NCBI RefSeq assembly: GCF_015265435.1
Contig: NZ_JABJWH010000005.1
Span: 272,637 to 336,636, forward strand
DNA length: 64,000 nt
Direction: 5' to 3'
DNA from: Alloalcanivorax profundimaris
GTDB lineage: Bacteria > Pseudomonadota > Gammaproteobacteria > Pseudomonadales > Alcanivoracaceae
Translations under genes and position numbers: made by a program
Notes under the pieces: generated by a model
What the model was told of the DNA's origin: nothing
What the model saw: the letters and a program-made list of their open reading frames with translations, nothing else
The model's database searches: none
Shown here: positions 1-11,952 of the stretch, piece by piece
Layout of the letters: the number at the start of each line of letters is the position of its first letter
How positions within the stretch are numbered: position 1 is the first letter of the stretch

Positions 1-1909
1 GGGCAAGGTTCTGCTCGCCGCCATCATTCTTCCCTTCGTGATTTCCGGTTTTTATGGGTATTTCACCGGCGGAGGCAGCGACAGCACGGTCGCGGAAGTG
101 GAAGGCAACAAGATCACCCGGGCGTACGTGAATTCGCGCACCCAGCAGTTGCGTCAGATGCTGCGCCAGCAGAGCCCCAACATCAATGAATCCATGCTGG
201 ACTCCTTCATCCGGCCGCAGATGGTGCTGCAGGGCATCGTCAACGAGCAGCTGATGATCGCCGCCGCGCGCAACGCGGACATGGCCTACAGCGACAGCCA
301 GGCGGCACGCGAGATTCGCGATAACCCCGCTTTCGTCGACAACGGCGCCTTTTCCGAAACCCGCTTCGAGCAGATGGTCCGCGCCCAGGGCATGACGCCC
401 CAGGGGTATCTGGATGGCATCCGCCAGGAGCGCATCAGCCAGCAGTATCGCGGCGCCTTCGCCGGCACCGACTTCGCGCTGCCCAATGAGCTGGCGGAAC
501 AGCGCCGCCTGGGCGAGCAGAGCCGCGACATTCGTTACGTGCGCCTGGATCTGGATGGTCTGCGCCGGAACGTGACGGTCTCCGACGAGGAGGTGAACGC
601 CTTCTATGAGGAGCACCAGGACGAGTTCATGCGCCCCGAGCAATTGCGCGTGCGCTACCTGGAACTGAACCCGTCCCATTACGCCGATCGCATCGAGATC
701 AGCGACGAGCAGATCCAGGGCGAGTACCAGGCCCGCAAGCAGATGCGCGAAAGCGCCTCCACCCGTCGCCAGGTGGCCCACGTGCTGATCGCGGTCAACG
801 ACGACCGGGACGAGGACGCCGCCGTGGCCCGCGCCGAGGAAGCCCGCCAGGCCCTGGAGTCCGGCGAGAGCTTCGCCGACGTGGCCGCCGAATACTCCGA
901 CGATGCCGCCACCGCCAACAGCGGCGGCGAGCTGGGCACCGTGGAGCCGGGGGCCTTGCCGGAAAGCCTGGATCAGGCCCTGGAAGGTCTGTCCGTGGGC
1001 GATGTGTCCGAGCCGGTGGTGTCCGACGCCGGTGTCCACCTGCTCAAGGTGGAAAGCGAGCAGAAGGCGGAAACGGCGCCGCTGGCGGAGATGCGCGACC
1101 AGATCGTCGCCGATCTGCAGCGTGCCCAGGCCCAGTCCATGCTGTCCGAGGATCTGGTTACCCTGGAAGAGCTGATCTACGAGCACGCCAACCTGGAAGT
1201 GCCCGCCGAGCAGCTCGACCTGCCTCTGGAAACCACCGACTGGGTGTCCCTGCAGAATCTGCCGGCGCCGATCAATAACGACCAGGTGCGCCAGGCGCTG
1301 AACAGCGACGCGGTGCGCGAGCAGGGCCACAACAGCGACCTGCTGGAACTGGGCGGAGACCGTTTCGTGGCGGTGCGCCTGCAGGATACCCAGGCCGCCG
1401 AGCCGCAGCCGCTGGCCGAGGTGCGTGACGACATCGTCGCCCAGCTGCGTCTGCGCAAGGCCCGTGACCGGGCCGCCGAGCTGGCCGACCAGGCGCGCAC
1501 CGCCGCGGAAGAGGAGGGCGCCGACCTGAACCGGCTGGCCGAACTGCTCAACGGCGCGGTGGAAGAGCAAAGCGGCCTGCAGCGCGGCGCCGCGGAGCCG
1601 GACATGGCGGTTACCGACGCTGCCTTCGGCACGCCCCGGCCCGCCGACGGGGAAACCAGCGACATCCGCTTCGTGGATCTGCGCAACGGCGATCTGGTCG
1701 CCTTCCAGGTCACCGGAGTGGAGGACGGCGCCGTGCAAGCGCTGCCCGACGAGCAGCAGCGGCAGGCCCTGCGCGAGCTGGCCCGGGTGGAAGGCGAACG
1801 CACCTTCCGTCAGGTGATGGCGTACCTGCGCGACAACCTGGACGTGGAGCTGCACCCCAACCGGCTCGCCGAGGGTGAGTCGCAGCCGGCGGGGCAGCCA
1901 CAGCCCTGA
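1..1909 (+). CDS. ppiD: Peptidyl-prolyl cis-trans isomerase PpiD (SurA-N type periplasmic chaperone), 5' truncated
   Basis: The reading frame is already open at base 2, so the true start lies upstream of the window; the GTG at 38 is internal. The first visible residues (GKVLLAAIILPFVISG) are the single N-terminal membrane anchor. A long periplasmic part follows, rich in Glu, Gln and Ala helices (SurA-N-like), with one parvulin (PpiC) domain at about bases 770-1065 containing RRQVAHVLIA and the end VSDAGVHLLKVE. PpiD is an inner-membrane-anchored foldase at the Sec translocon exit that helps outer-membrane and periplasmic proteins fold. In pseudomonads it follows lon and hupB and precedes fabI; fabI is next here. 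The gene ends with TGA and is followed by a clear terminator. Confidence 0.95.
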   Translation, partial: GKVLLAAIILPFVISGFYGYFTGGGSDSTVAEVEGNKITRAYVNSRTQQLRQMLRQQSPNINESMLDSFIRPQMVLQGIVNEQLMIAAARNADMAYSDSQAAREIRDNPAFVDNGAFSETRFEQMVRAQGMTPQGYLDGIRQERISQQYRGAFAGTDFALPNELAEQRRLGEQSRDIRYVRLDLDGLRRNVTVSDEEVNAFYEEHQDEFMRPEQLRVRYLELNPSHYADRIEISDEQIQGEYQARKQMRESASTRRQVAHVLIAVNDDRDEDAAVARAEEARQALESGESFADVAAEYSDDAATANSGGELGTVEPGALPESLDQALEGLSVGDVSEPVVSDAGVHLLKVESEQKAETAPLAEMRDQIVADLQRAQAQSMLSEDLVTLEELIYEHANLEVPAEQLDLPLETTDWVSLQNLPAPINNDQVRQALNSDAVREQGHNSDLLELGGDRFVAVRLQDTQAAEPQPLAEVRDDIVAQLRLRKARDRAAELADQARTAAEEEGADLNRLAELLNGAVEEQSGLQRGAAEPDMAVTDAAFGTPRPADGETSDIRFVDLRNGDLVAFQVTGVEDGAVQALPDEQQRQALRELARVEGERTFRQVMAYLRDNLDVELHPNRLAEGESQPAGQPQP

Positions 1910-1932
1910 CCGGCGCCGCGCCGCGCACCACG

Positions 1933-1960
1933 AAAAAGCCCGCCAAACGGCGGGCTTTTT
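1933..1960. terminator. Bidirectional Rho-independent terminator between ppiD and fabI
   Basis: A GCCCGCC/GGCGGGC stem (1938-1944 with 1949-1955) closes a 4-base AAAC loop. It is flanked by five A on the left and five T on the right, so it can terminate transcripts from both sides. It lies between the convergent genes ppiD and fabI. Confidence 0.9.
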
Positions 1961-2004
1961 CTATGCGGCATCCCCGGAGACGGGGTAGGGCGTGCGCGGC
2001 GGGA

Positions 2005-2808
2005 TTATTCCTCGCCGGGCTCCTCGAACGGCATGGAGACCGTGGCGGCGCCGCCGTCCACGTAGGTGATCTCGGCGCTGATGCCGGAGGCCAGGTCCGA
2101 GCACAGGAAGGCGGCGGTGTTGCCCACTTCCTCGATGGTCACGTTACGGCGCAGCGGCGCCTTGGCGGCGTTGTAGTCCAGCATGCTGCGGAATTTCTTG
2201 ATGCCGGAGGCGGCCAGGGTGCGGATCGGCCCGGCGGAAATGCCGTTCACGCGAATCCCTTCCGGGCCCAGGCTGGAGGCCAGGTAACGCACCGAGGCTT
2301 CCAGGCTCGCCTTGGCCAGGCCCATGACGTTGTAGTTGGGCACGGTCTGGCGGGAGGCGTGGTAGGTGAGGGTGAGCAAGCTGCCGTTGCGGCCCGCCAT
2401 CATGGGCCGGGCCGCCTGGGCCAGGGCCACGAAGCTGTAGGCGGAGATGTCGTGGGCCATGCGGAAGCCTTCCCGGGTGGCCACGTCGGCGAAGTTGCCG
2501 TCCAGCTCGTTGGCGGGGGCGAAGCCCACCGCGTGCACCACGCCGTCCAGGCCATCCCACTGCTTGCCCAGGTCGCTGAACACTTGCTGAATCTGGTCGT
2601 CGGAGGTGACGTCACAGGGGAAGCACAGCGCTTCGTTGCCGCCGTAACGCTCGGCGGCTTTCACCACCCGGCTCTTGAGCTTGTCGTTCTGGTAGGTGAA
2701 GGCCAGTTCCGCGCCTTCCCGGTGCATGGCTTCGGCGATGCCGGTGGCGATGGAACGGTCGCTGGCGATGCCCACGATCAGGAATCGCTTGCCTGCGAGA
2801 AAACCCAT
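2005..2808 (-). CDS. fabI: Enoyl-[acyl-carrier-protein] reductase (NADH), FabI
   Basis: 267 residues, normal FabI length. It catalyses the last reduction of each fatty-acid elongation cycle, enoyl-ACP to acyl-ACP, in the cytosol. It is a short-chain dehydrogenase-type fold with the N-terminal nucleotide-binding start [20 protein letters not shown]. The FabI active site is present: Y149, Y159 and K166 (LTLTY-x9-Y-x6-K), followed by the conserved block [11 protein letters not shown]. This is the class inhibited by triclosan and diazaborines. The start ATG has GAGGA five bases upstream. It is convergent with ppiD and downstream of the yej operon on the same strand, separated by about 70 bp that hold a likely promoter of its own. 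Confidence 0.97.
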   Translation of the reverse strand: MGFLAGKRFLIVGIASDRSIATGIAEAMHREGAELAFTYQNDKLKSRVVKAAERYGGNEALCFPCDVTSDDQIQQVFSDLGKQWDGLDGVVHAVGFAPANELDGNFADVATREGFRMAHDISAYSFVALAQAARPMMAGRNGSLLTLTYHASRQTVPNYNVMGLAKASLEASVRYLASSLGPEGIRVNGISAGPIRTLAASGIKKFRSMLDYNAAKAPLRRNVTIEEVGNTAAFLCSDLASGISAEITYVDGGAATVSMPFEEPGEE

Positions 2809-2839
2809 GGTTCGTCCTCAAAAAGTCACTCCGGCGCCC

Positions 2840-2867
2840 AGTATAGGCGATCCTGGGGACCTTAAAA
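2840..2867 (-). promoter_or_regulatory. Candidate sigma-70 promoter of fabI
   Basis: On the minus strand TTTTAA (2862-2867) and TATACT (2840-2845) are separated by 16 bp, about 30 bp before the fabI start. The -10 is good and the -35 weak. This would let fabI be expressed independently of the yej operon upstream. Confidence 0.5.
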
Positions 2868-2880
2868 GGCGCCGGCGGGG

Positions 2881-4484
<1,604 letters not shown>

Positions 4485-4488
<4 letters not shown>

Positions 4489-5528
4489 GACGTCTCTCCG
4501 GTGCCGGCCAGGTACTTGCGGGGGTCGAAGGCGTCGCGCACCGCCTCGCCCACGAACACCAGCAGCGACAGCATCAGGGCCAGGGTGACGAAGGCGCTGA
4601 GTCCCAGCCAGGGCGCGTGCAGGTTGGCCTTGCCCTGGCCCAGCAGCTCGCCCAAGGAGGCGGAGCCAGGCGGCAGACCGAAGCCGATGAAGTCCAGGGA
4701 GGTGAGCATGATCACCGAGGCATTGAGCACGAACGGCAGGTAGGTGAGGGTGGCCACCATGGCGTTGGGCAGCATGTGGCGGAACAGGATCACCGGCGTG
4801 CGCACGCCCAGGGCCTGGGCGGCGCGCACATAGTCCAGGTTGCGCGCGCGCAGGAACTCGGCGCGCACCAGGTCCACCAGGGTCATCCAGGAAAACAGCA
4901 GCATGATCACCAGCAGGGTCCAGAAGCCGGGCACCACGAAACTGGAAATCACGATGATCAGGTAGAGGATCGGCATGCTCGACCAGACCTCCACGAAGCG
5001 CTGCCCGGCCAGGTCCAGCCAGCCGCCGTAGTAGCCCTGCACGGCGCCCACCACGATGCCGATGGCACTGGCGGCGACGGTGAGAATCAGCCCGAACAGC
5101 ACCGACAGCCGGAAGCCATGGATCAGCCGGGCCAGGACGTCGCGGCCCTGGTCGTCGGTGCCCAGCCAGTTGTCCGCCGAGGGCGGCGCCGGCGCCGGCA
5201 CCTCCAGGTCGTAGTTGATGGTGTCGTAGCTGTAGCGCACCGGTGGCCACAGCATCCAGCCGTCCTCGTTGATCAGCTCGCTGACGTAGGGGTCGCGGTA
5301 ATTGGCTTCGGTTTCGAACAGGCCGCCGAAGGTGGTTTCCGGGTAGACGTTGAACACCGGCATGTACAGCTCGCCCTGGTAGCGCACCAGGATCGGCTTG
5401 TCGTTGGCGACGAACTCGGCGCCCAGGCTGAGCACGAACAGCACCAGGAACAGATACAGCGACCACAGGCCCCGGCGGTTACGGCGGAAGGTGCGCCATT
5501 GGCGGCGCCAGATCGGGCTCAGCTCCAT
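4485..5528 (-). CDS. yejE: Yej peptide ABC importer, permease subunit YejE
   Basis: 347 residues. One N-terminal membrane helix (about residues 22-42) is followed by a long periplasmic loop of about 100 residues, typical of YejE/OppC-type permeases. Then come the transmembrane helices of the BPD_transp_1 domain with the ATPase-contacting EAA-like loop RAAQALGVRTPVILFRHMLP. It pairs with YejB to form the channel. It overlaps the yejB stop by one base and the yejF start by four, so the operon is translationally coupled. Confidence 0.95.
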
Positions 5529-6610
5529 CAGCGTGCCCTCCGCTCGAAATCAATGCGCGGGTCCACCCACATGTAGGTCAGGTCCGACACCAGCTTCAGC
5601 AGCATGCCCAGCAGGGTGAAGATGAACAGGGTGCCGAACACCACCGGGTAGTCCCGGTTGATTACCGACTCGAAGCCCAGCAGGCCCAGGCCGTCCAGGG
5701 AGAAGATGTACTCGATCAGCAGCACGCCGGTGAAGAACATGCCCACGAACGCCGCCGGGAAGCCGGCGATGATGATCAGCATGGCGTTGCGGAACACATG
5801 GCCGTAGAGCACGCCTTTTTCGCTGAGCCCCTTGGCCCGGGCGGTCTGCACGTACTGCTTGCCGATCTCGTCCAGGAAGGAATTCTTGGTGAGCATGGTC
5901 AGGGTGGCGAAGTTGCCGATCACGATGGCCAGGGTGGGCAGGGTGATGTGATGGAAATAATCCAGGACCTTGCCGAAGGTGGAAAGCTGGTCGAAGTCGT
6001 CGGAGGTGAGCCCGCGCAACGGGAACCACTCCAGGTAGGAGCCGCCGGCGAACAGCACCACCAGCAGAATGGCGATCAGGAAGCTGGGGATGGCGTAGCC
6101 CACCACGATGGCGGTGCTGGTCCAGACGTCGAAGCGGCTGCCGTCGCGGACCGCCTTGCGAATGCCCAGTGGAATCGCCACCAGATAGGTGATCAGGGTG
6201 CTCCACAGCCCCAGCGAGATCGACACCGGCAGCCGTTCCGCGATCAGTGTGCTCACCGGTTTGTCCCGGTAGTAGGATTCGCCGAAATCAAACGTCAGAT
6301 AGCGTTTGACCATCAGCCAGAAACGTTCCGGCGCCGGCTTGTCGAAGCCGTACAGCTTCTCGATGCGCGACACCAGCTCCGGCGGCAGGCCCCGGGAGCC
6401 CCGGTAATCGCCGTCACCGCCGCCGGTGAAGTCCGCGGTGGTGCCGGCGAAGCCGCCGCCGGTGCCGCCGCCGCCCAGCCCTTGCAGTTGCGCCAGGGCC
6501 TTCTCCACCGGGCCGCCGGGGGCCGCCTGCACGATCACGAAGTTCAGCAGCAGGATGCCGAACAGGGTGGGCACGATCAGTGCCAGGCGTTTGAGGATAT
6601 AGACCAGCAT
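5528..6610 (-). CDS. yejB: Yej peptide ABC importer, permease subunit YejB
   Basis: 360 residues. An N-terminal helix ([19 protein letters not shown]) is followed by [10 protein letters not shown] and a glycine-rich periplasmic segment before RGLPPE. Five further helices carry the BPD_transp_1 domain, with the EAA loop [20 protein letters not shown]. The C-terminus DPRIDFERR matches the YejB family end. The Gly-rich insertion sits where E. coli YejB also has a low-complexity stretch, so I do not treat it as unusual. It overlaps yejA and yejE by one base each. Confidence 0.95.
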   Translation of the reverse strand: MLVYILKRLALIVPTLFGILLLNFVIVQAAPGGPVEKALAQLQGLGGGGTGGGFAGTTADFTGGGDGDYRGSRGLPPELVSRIEKLYGFDKPAPERFWLMVKRYLTFDFGESYYRDKPVSTLIAERLPVSISLGLWSTLITYLVAIPLGIRKAVRDGSRFDVWTSTAIVVGYAIPSFLIAILLVVLFAGGSYLEWFPLRGLTSDDFDQLSTFGKVLDYFHHITLPTLAIVIGNFATLTMLTKNSFLDEIGKQYVQTARAKGLSEKGVLYGHVFRNAMLIIIAGFPAAFVGMFFTGVLLIEYIFSLDGLGLLGFESVINRDYPVVFGTLFIFTLLGMLLKLVSDLTYMWVDPRIDFERRAR

Positions 6611-8418
6611 CAGTCGGCGCTTTTATCCCACCAGAGATCCAGGGCGCCGAAGATCGGCACGTAGGGCGGCAAGGGCGGGTGCGCCAGGCCGGACCGGTAG
6701 GCGAAGCGGTGGTGGGGCGCGTACCAGTTGGGCACCACATAGAAGCCCCACTGCAGGGCCCGGTCCAGGGCCCGGGTGCGGATCACCAGTTCCTCGCGGG
6801 TCTTGGCGCGGATCACCTTGTCCACCAGGGCGTCCACCGCCGGGTTGCTGACGCCGGCGAAGTTGCGGCTGCTTTCCCGTTCGGCGGCCTCCGAGCTCCA
6901 GAAGCCGCGCTGCTCATTGCCCGGCGAGCTGGATTGCCCCCAGCCCTGGATCAGCATGTCGAAGTTGAACTGGCGCAGGCGCTGCACGTACTGGGACTGA
7001 TCCACGCGCACCACGTTCGCGTCGATGCCCAGGGTCTTCAGATTGCGGGCGAACGGCAGCACCACCCGCTCGAAGGCCGGACGGAACAGCAGGAACTCGA
7101 ACTTCACCGGCTTGCCGTCCGGGGTGTGCAGCTTGCCGTCGCGCACCTGGTAGCCGGCCTTCATCAGCAATTGCTGGGCATGGCGCAGGTTCTCCCGGGG
7201 GCGGCCGGAACCGTCGGACACCGGCGGTTGGTAGGCCTCGGTGAACACCCGGGGAGGCAGGTCGTCGCGGAGCGGTTCCAGCAGCTTCAGTTCCTCTTCG
7301 CCGGGCAGCCCGGTGGCGGCCAGGTCGGAGTTCTGGAAGTAGCTGCGGGTGCGCTTGTACTGGCCGTAGAACAGGTTGCGGTTGGACCACTCGAAGTCGA
7401 AGGCGTAGCCGATCGCTTCGCGCAGCACCGGGTCCTGGAACAGCGGCCGCCGGGTGTTGAATATGAAGCCCTGCATGCCCGCCGGATTGCTGTGGTTCAC
7501 CTCCTCGGTGACCAGCCGGCCGCTGTCGAAGGCGTCGCCGGTGTAGGCGGTGGCCCACAGCTTGGAGTTGGTTTCCGTGCGCCAGCCGTAATCGCCGCGC
7601 TTGAAGGCCTCCAGGGCCACGGTTTCATCCAGGTAGTATTCGTAGATCACCCGGTCGAAGTTGTAGCGCCCGCGCATCACCGGCAGATCCTTGCCCCAGT
7701 AATCGTCGCGGCGCTGGTAGACCACCTGCTTGCCGGGCTTGAAGCTCTTGATCCGGTAGGGGCCGGAACCCATGGGCGGTTCCAGGGTGGCGTCGGCGAA
7801 GGTCTTGTCGTCCCAATAGTGCTTGGGCATCACCGGCAACTGGCCGACGATCATCACCAGCTCCCGGTTGTCGCCGGGTTTGAAGGTGAATTTCACTTTA
7901 CGCTCGGACAGGGCCTCCACCTTTTCCACGTCGCCGTAGTAGTAGGCGTAGAAGGGCGCGCCTTCCTCGCGCAGCTGGCGGAAGGTCCAGGCCACGTCCT
8001 CGGCGCGCACCGGCTCGCCGTCGGCGAAGCGTGCTTCCGGGCGCAGGGTGAAGGTGACCCAGGAGCGGTCTTCCGGGTACTCCACCTTCTCCGCCAGCAG
8101 GCCGTACTCGGTGAACGGCTCGTCCAGGCTGCGGGTCAGCAGGCTCTCGAACAAGTGACCCTCCACGCCGCTGGCGGCGGTACCCTTGGGCAGCCAGGGC
8201 ATGAAATTGTCGAAACCGCCCAGTTCGTGCAGGCGCAGGCTGCCGCCCTTGGGGGCGTCCGGGTTGACGTAGTCGAAGTGTTCGAAGCCGGGGCCGTATT
8301 TCGGCTCGCCGTGCATGGCGATGGCATGGGCGGTGATCACGTCCGCCCGGGCCGGGCCGGCCAGCACGGCCGGCATCAGAAGGAGGAGGGTAGCAAGGGA
8401 CCGCATAGCGCCTGTCAT
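6610..8418 (-). CDS. yejA: Yej peptide-binding periplasmic protein YejA
   Basis: 602 residues, SBP_bac_5 (OppA/DppA-like) family, matching YejA in length. An N-terminal Sec signal peptide is clear: if translation starts at the fifth residue it reads [17 protein letters not shown] with likely cleavage after ARA. ATG at 8418 and ATG at 8406 are both possible starts; AGGAG lies about 12 bases before the first. The mature domain begins with [12 protein letters not shown], typical of YejA. It is the first gene of the operon. It binds oligopeptides in the periplasm and delivers them to YejBE. Confidence 0.94.
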   Translation of the reverse strand: MTGAMRSLATLLLLMPAVLAGPARADVITAHAIAMHGEPKYGPGFEHFDYVNPDAPKGGSLRLHELGGFDNFMPWLPKGTAASGVEGHLFESLLTRSLDEPFTEYGLLAEKVEYPEDRSWVTFTLRPEARFADGEPVRAEDVAWTFRQLREEGAPFYAYYYGDVEKVEALSERKVKFTFKPGDNRELVMIVGQLPVMPKHYWDDKTFADATLEPPMGSGPYRIKSFKPGKQVVYQRRDDYWGKDLPVMRGRYNFDRVIYEYYLDETVALEAFKRGDYGWRTETNSKLWATAYTGDAFDSGRLVTEEVNHSNPAGMQGFIFNTRRPLFQDPVLREAIGYAFDFEWSNRNLFYGQYKRTRSYFQNSDLAATGLPGEEELKLLEPLRDDLPPRVFTEAYQPPVSDGSGRPRENLRHAQQLLMKAGYQVRDGKLHTPDGKPVKFEFLLFRPAFERVVLPFARNLKTLGIDANVVRVDQSQYVQRLRQFNFDMLIQGWGQSSSPGNEQRGFWSSEAAERESSRNFAGVSNPAVDALVDKVIRAKTREELVIRTRALDRALQWGFYVVPNWYAPHHRFAYRSGLAHPPLPPYVPIFGALDLWWDKSAD

Positions 8419-8511
8419 CGTTATTGTGGACTCCTGAAAAGGGCCGGTGGCGTCACCATAGCCCAGGCCGTGTTATTCACCAATACCCGGACTGCGCGCG
8501 CCGCCGGAAGT

Positions 8512-10137
8512 TCAGGGCGCGCTGCGTACGTCCACGTACAGGGTCAGGCGGTCGCCGGGTTGCAGGTAGCGGTTGCCCTGCACGCCGTTGTTCCAGTCGC
8601 GAATCTGGCTCACGGACACGTTGAAGCGGTCGGCGATGGCGTACAGGGAGTCACCGCGACGCACGGAGTAGCGCACCTTGCGGATCATTTCCTGGCGGTC
8701 GGCGCCGGCCGGCGCGGCCGGGCCGTTCTCGGTCCACACCGCCAGGGTCTGGCCCACCCGCAGCGGATCGCCGGGGGCCATGTTGTTCCAGCGGGCCAGG
8801 GCTCGCACGCTGACGTCGTAGCTTCGCGCCAGCTCCCAGAGGGTGTCGCCGGCGGCTACCCGGTGGTCGACGCGCTGGCGGCCATCACGCTCGCGGCCCT
8901 GCTGCTTGGCCAGGCGGGCGTCGGCGCTGAGGGCGTACTGGTCCGCCGCCGGCTCCGGGATCAGCAAGGTGCGCCCGGCGATGATGGTGCTGCCGTGCAG
9001 ATCGTTGATGTCGCGCAGCACCGCCGCCGTGGTGCGGTGACGCTTGGCGATCAGGCCCAGTGAATCACCGCGCTGGATGGTGTAGCGCAGCCAGCGCATG
9101 CGCTGCTCGGCGGGCAGGGCGGCGAGGCGCTCGCGGAAGTCGTCGGCCTGATCCACCGGCACCAGCAGGTCGGTGGGACCGTCCGGGGCGGTGGCCCAGC
9201 GGTTGAAGGCCGGGTTGAGCAGGTAGAGCTCCTCGGTGGAAATGCCCGCCAGGCTGGCGGCCTGGGCCAGATCGATCTGGCCGCCCACGTCCACGGAGGC
9301 GAAGTAGGGCTCGTCGTCGATGGGGTGCAGGGTGACGCCGTAGCGTTCCGGCTCGCGCACGATCTGCGCCACCGCCAGCAGTTTGGGCACGTAGGCGGTG
9401 GTTTCCCGGGGCAGGTTCAGGTGCCAGAAGTCCAGCGGTTCGCCGGCTTCCTTGTTGTGGCGGCGGGCCCGGGACACGGTGCCGCCGCCGGCGTTGTAGG
9501 CGGCCAGGGCGAGCAGCCAGTCGCCGTCGAAGCGGGCCGACAGCTTCTGCAGATAATCCAGGGCGGCGCGGGTGGAGCGTTTGATGTCCCGACGGCCGTC
9601 GTACCACCAGGTCTGGTCCAGGCCGAAATACTTGCCGGTGGAGGGGATGAACTGCCAGGGGCCGGCGGCGCGGCCGTGGGAATAGGCGAACGGGTCGAAG
9701 GCGCTTTCCACCACCGGCAGCATCACCAGCTCCAGGGGCATGTCCCGCGCTTCCGCTTCTTCCACGATGAAGTGCAGGTAGCGTTCCGAGCGGGTGGTGA
9801 CGCGGGTGAAGTAGGACGGATGGCGGGCGTACCACTCGCGCTGGGCGCGTACCCGATCGTTGTCCACGTTCAGGTCCAGGCCATAGCCGGCGCGGATGCG
9901 CTGCCACAGATCCCGGTCCGGTTGGCCGGCGTGGTCCGGATTGCGCGGTTCCGGTTCGGCCATGCCGTTGGCCAGCTCGGGATCCTCCAGGGACGGTTCC
10001 GCCGCCGGCATGGGCGGCAGCTCGTCCACCTGGCGGGAGGATGATTGATCCGACGAAGCCGGCCCGGAAGGCGCCAGGGCACAGCCACTCCCCAAAAGCG
10101 TGAGCCCCAAGGCCACGCAACCCAGAAGTTTATTCAT
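8512..10137 (-). CDS. mltD: Membrane-bound lytic murein transglycosylase D, three LysM domains
   Basis: 541 residues from the ATG at 10137. This start gives a lipoprotein signal MNKLLGCVALGLTLLGSGC with Cys19 as the lipidated residue; the frame is open 20 codons further upstream but that adds no signal. The SLT domain carries the catalytic glutamate E144 (LPVVESAF) and the typical GPWQFIPSTGKYFGL and ALAAYNAGGG motifs. Three LysM peptidoglycan-binding repeats follow at about 352-394, 425-468 and 489-535. MltD cleaves the glycan strand and leaves 1,6-anhydro ends in wall turnover. It lies next to gloB, as in E. coli and Pseudomonas. Confidence 0.95.
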   Translation of the reverse strand: MNKLLGCVALGLTLLGSGCALAPSGPASSDQSSSRQVDELPPMPAAEPSLEDPELANGMAEPEPRNPDHAGQPDRDLWQRIRAGYGLDLNVDNDRVRAQREWYARHPSYFTRVTTRSERYLHFIVEEAEARDMPLELVMLPVVESAFDPFAYSHGRAAGPWQFIPSTGKYFGLDQTWWYDGRRDIKRSTRAALDYLQKLSARFDGDWLLALAAYNAGGGTVSRARRHNKEAGEPLDFWHLNLPRETTAYVPKLLAVAQIVREPERYGVTLHPIDDEPYFASVDVGGQIDLAQAASLAGISTEELYLLNPAFNRWATAPDGPTDLLVPVDQADDFRERLAALPAEQRMRWLRYTIQRGDSLGLIAKRHRTTAAVLRDINDLHGSTIIAGRTLLIPEPAADQYALSADARLAKQQGRERDGRQRVDHRVAAGDTLWELARSYDVSVRALARWNNMAPGDPLRVGQTLAVWTENGPAAPAGADRQEMIRKVRYSVRRGDSLYAIADRFNVSVSQIRDWNNGVQGNRYLQPGDRLTLYVDVRSAP

Positions 10138-10289
10138 AACAACAATATACGAGCGAAATTTTACGTGGATTCTAGGCATCGCCCCCGCACGGGGCAAGAA
10201 AAAAGACCACCGTCGCGATGCGCTCCCCCGGAAATTCGATGGGCATCACAATGCCATATTCGTGCCGTTTTTTCCTGCCCGCCCGCCGT

Positions 10290-11063
10290 TCAGGCGGAAT
10301 CCTTCCAGCGGCGCAGGGCGGCGAAACCGGCCACCGGGGTGTCCGGGCGCTCGCCAAAATGACGCTCGCAGGCCTGGCGCAGGGCCGGCTCGGCGGCGCG
10401 CAGGAAGGGGTTGGTGCGTTTCTCCTCGCCCACGGTGGAGGGCAGGGTGATGGTGTTCTGATCGCGCAATTCACGGACCCGGGCCAGGCGTTCGGCCACG
10501 GCGGCGTCCTCCGGGGACACGGCGGCGGCGAAGGACAGATTGGCCAGGGTGTACTCGTGGGCGCAGAACACCAGGGTCTGCTCGGGCAGGCCGGCCAGGC
10601 GGGTCAGTGAATGGTGCATCTGCTCCGGGGTGCCCTCGAACAGCCGGCCACAGCCGCCGGCGAACAGGGTGTCGCCGCAGAACAGCCAGCCCTGTTCCGG
10701 GGCGTGGAAGGCGATGTGCCCCAGGGTGTGGCCGGGCACGTCGATCACCTCCAGTTCCAGGTCCGGCGTGGCCAGGCGCACCCGGTCGCCATCGCGCAGC
10801 GGGTGGTCCATTTCCGGGATGGTTTCCCGGGCCGGACCGTACACCGGAATGTCCCGGTCGCGGCACAGGGCGCTCACGCCGCCCACGTGGTCCGGGTGGT
10901 GATGGGTGATCAGCAGGGCGCTGAGGGTCAGGCCCTCGCGGGCCAGCCAGGCTTCCACCGGGGCCGGGTCGCCGGGGTCCACCACCACGCAGTGGGCGCC
11001 GTCGTGAATCGCCCAGATGTAGTTGTCCGAGAAGGCGGGAATCGCCGTAGGGGCTTGCAGCAT
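10290..11063 (-). CDS. gloB: Hydroxyacylglutathione hydrolase (glyoxalase II)
   Basis: 257 residues with a metallo-beta-lactamase fold. The binuclear metal motif THHHPDH is at H54, H56, D58 and H59; further ligands lie in VPGHTLGHIAF and FAGGCGRLFEG, and the C-terminus KRTNPFLRA is the glyoxalase II signature. It hydrolyses S-D-lactoylglutathione to D-lactate and glutathione, finishing methylglyoxal detoxification. It is divergent from the methyltransferase gene; about 50 bp between them must hold both promoters. Confidence 0.95.
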   Translation of the reverse strand: MLQAPTAIPAFSDNYIWAIHDGAHCVVVDPGDPAPVEAWLAREGLTLSALLITHHHPDHVGGVSALCRDRDIPVYGPARETIPEMDHPLRDGDRVRLATPDLELEVIDVPGHTLGHIAFHAPEQGWLFCGDTLFAGGCGRLFEGTPEQMHHSLTRLAGLPEQTLVFCAHEYTLANLSFAAAVSPEDAAVAERLARVRELRDQNTITLPSTVGEEKRTNPFLRAAEPALRQACERHFGERPDTPVAGFAALRRWKDSA

Positions 11064-11115
11064 GACGTGTTACTCTGTGCTTGGGGTGCCCCGATGCTAA
11101 CAGTCGGCAGGGAGA

Positions 11116-11949
11116 ATGTCAGAAATGCAACTGCCTCCGCTTTCCCGTTCCCCGTTCCGTCGCCAGCCCGACGACATGACGCGGCGCTTCGATGCCTGGC
11201 TGGAGAGTGAAGCCGGCCAGGCGGTGCTGGACGCGGAACGGACCATGCTGGCGGACTGGCTGCCCAAGCTGGTGGGCCAGCGCGCCATGGAAATCAGTGG
11301 CGGCCGCGGCCGCGACATGCTGGCCGGCATCCGGCTGCCCTGGCGCTGCGCCGTGAACCCGGTGCATCTGGGCGGCGGCCCGGAGCCGGCCCCCGATGAT
11401 GACCACGGCACCCGGCCGGTGCGGCTGGAGGCCTGCCCCCTGGCCTTGCCGGTGGCCAAGAACAGCGTCGACGTGGTGCTGCTGCATCACGGCCTGGAAT
11501 TCCAGGACAATCCCCATCAGGTGCTGCGCGAAGCGGCCCGCTGCGTCGCCCCGGGCGGGGTGATCGCGGTGCTTGGCTTTCATCCGCTGAGTCCACTGGG
11601 GCTGGCGCGCTGGCTGCGTGGCGGTGACGGGCGGCCGGGCTGGAACGGACGCTACTTCCGACCCTACCGGGTCAGTGACTGGCTGCATGTGCTGGGCTTC
11701 GAGGTCGAAGGCCTGGCCGGCGGCTTCTATAATCTGCCGCTGGCCGACCGGGGCCGGGGGCGCCTGCGCTGGCTGGAATGGCTGGGGCGGCGTCTGTGGT
11801 GGCGTTTCGGCGGGGTCTATCTGCTGGTGGCGCGCAAGCGCGCGGCGATGATGCGACCGCTGGCCCCGCAGCGCGCCTTCAGCCGCCAGCGCCCCAAGGT
11901 GGTGTCGGTGCCGGTGGCCCGCTGGCGGCAGGAACGGAATACGGAGTAA
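11116..11949 (+). CDS. SAM-dependent methyltransferase, YafS-like
   Basis: 277 residues from the ATG at 11116. A second in-frame ATG at 11125 has the better ribosome-site spacing (GGGAG about ten bases before it). It is a class I methyltransferase of the Methyltransf_11 type: the region VDVVLLHHGLEFQDNPHQVLREA and PGGVIAVLGFHPLSP are motifs II-III, while the usual glycine-rich motif I is weak. The neighbourhood gloB-yafS-rnhA-dnaQ is conserved in E. coli and Pseudomonas, which supports the YafS assignment. The substrate is unknown. The stop codon overlaps the ribosome site of rnhA. Confidence 0.85.
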   Translation: MSEMQLPPLSRSPFRRQPDDMTRRFDAWLESEAGQAVLDAERTMLADWLPKLVGQRAMEISGGRGRDMLAGIRLPWRCAVNPVHLGGGPEPAPDDDHGTRPVRLEACPLALPVAKNSVDVVLLHHGLEFQDNPHQVLREAARCVAPGGVIAVLGFHPLSPLGLARWLRGGDGRPGWNGRYFRPYRVSDWLHVLGFEVEGLAGGFYNLPLADRGRGRLRWLEWLGRRLWWRFGGVYLLVARKRAAMMRPLAPQRAFSRQRPKVVSVPVARWRQERNTE

Positions 11950-11952
11950 TTC

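Noticed and set aside
5528..6610. Glycine-rich insertion in YejB as an oddity
   Set aside because: E. coli YejB carries a low-complexity segment in the same place.
6679..9063. 794-codon open frame opposite yejA and mltD
   Set aside because: Runs across two well-supported genes on the other strand and has no recognisable motif; GC-driven.
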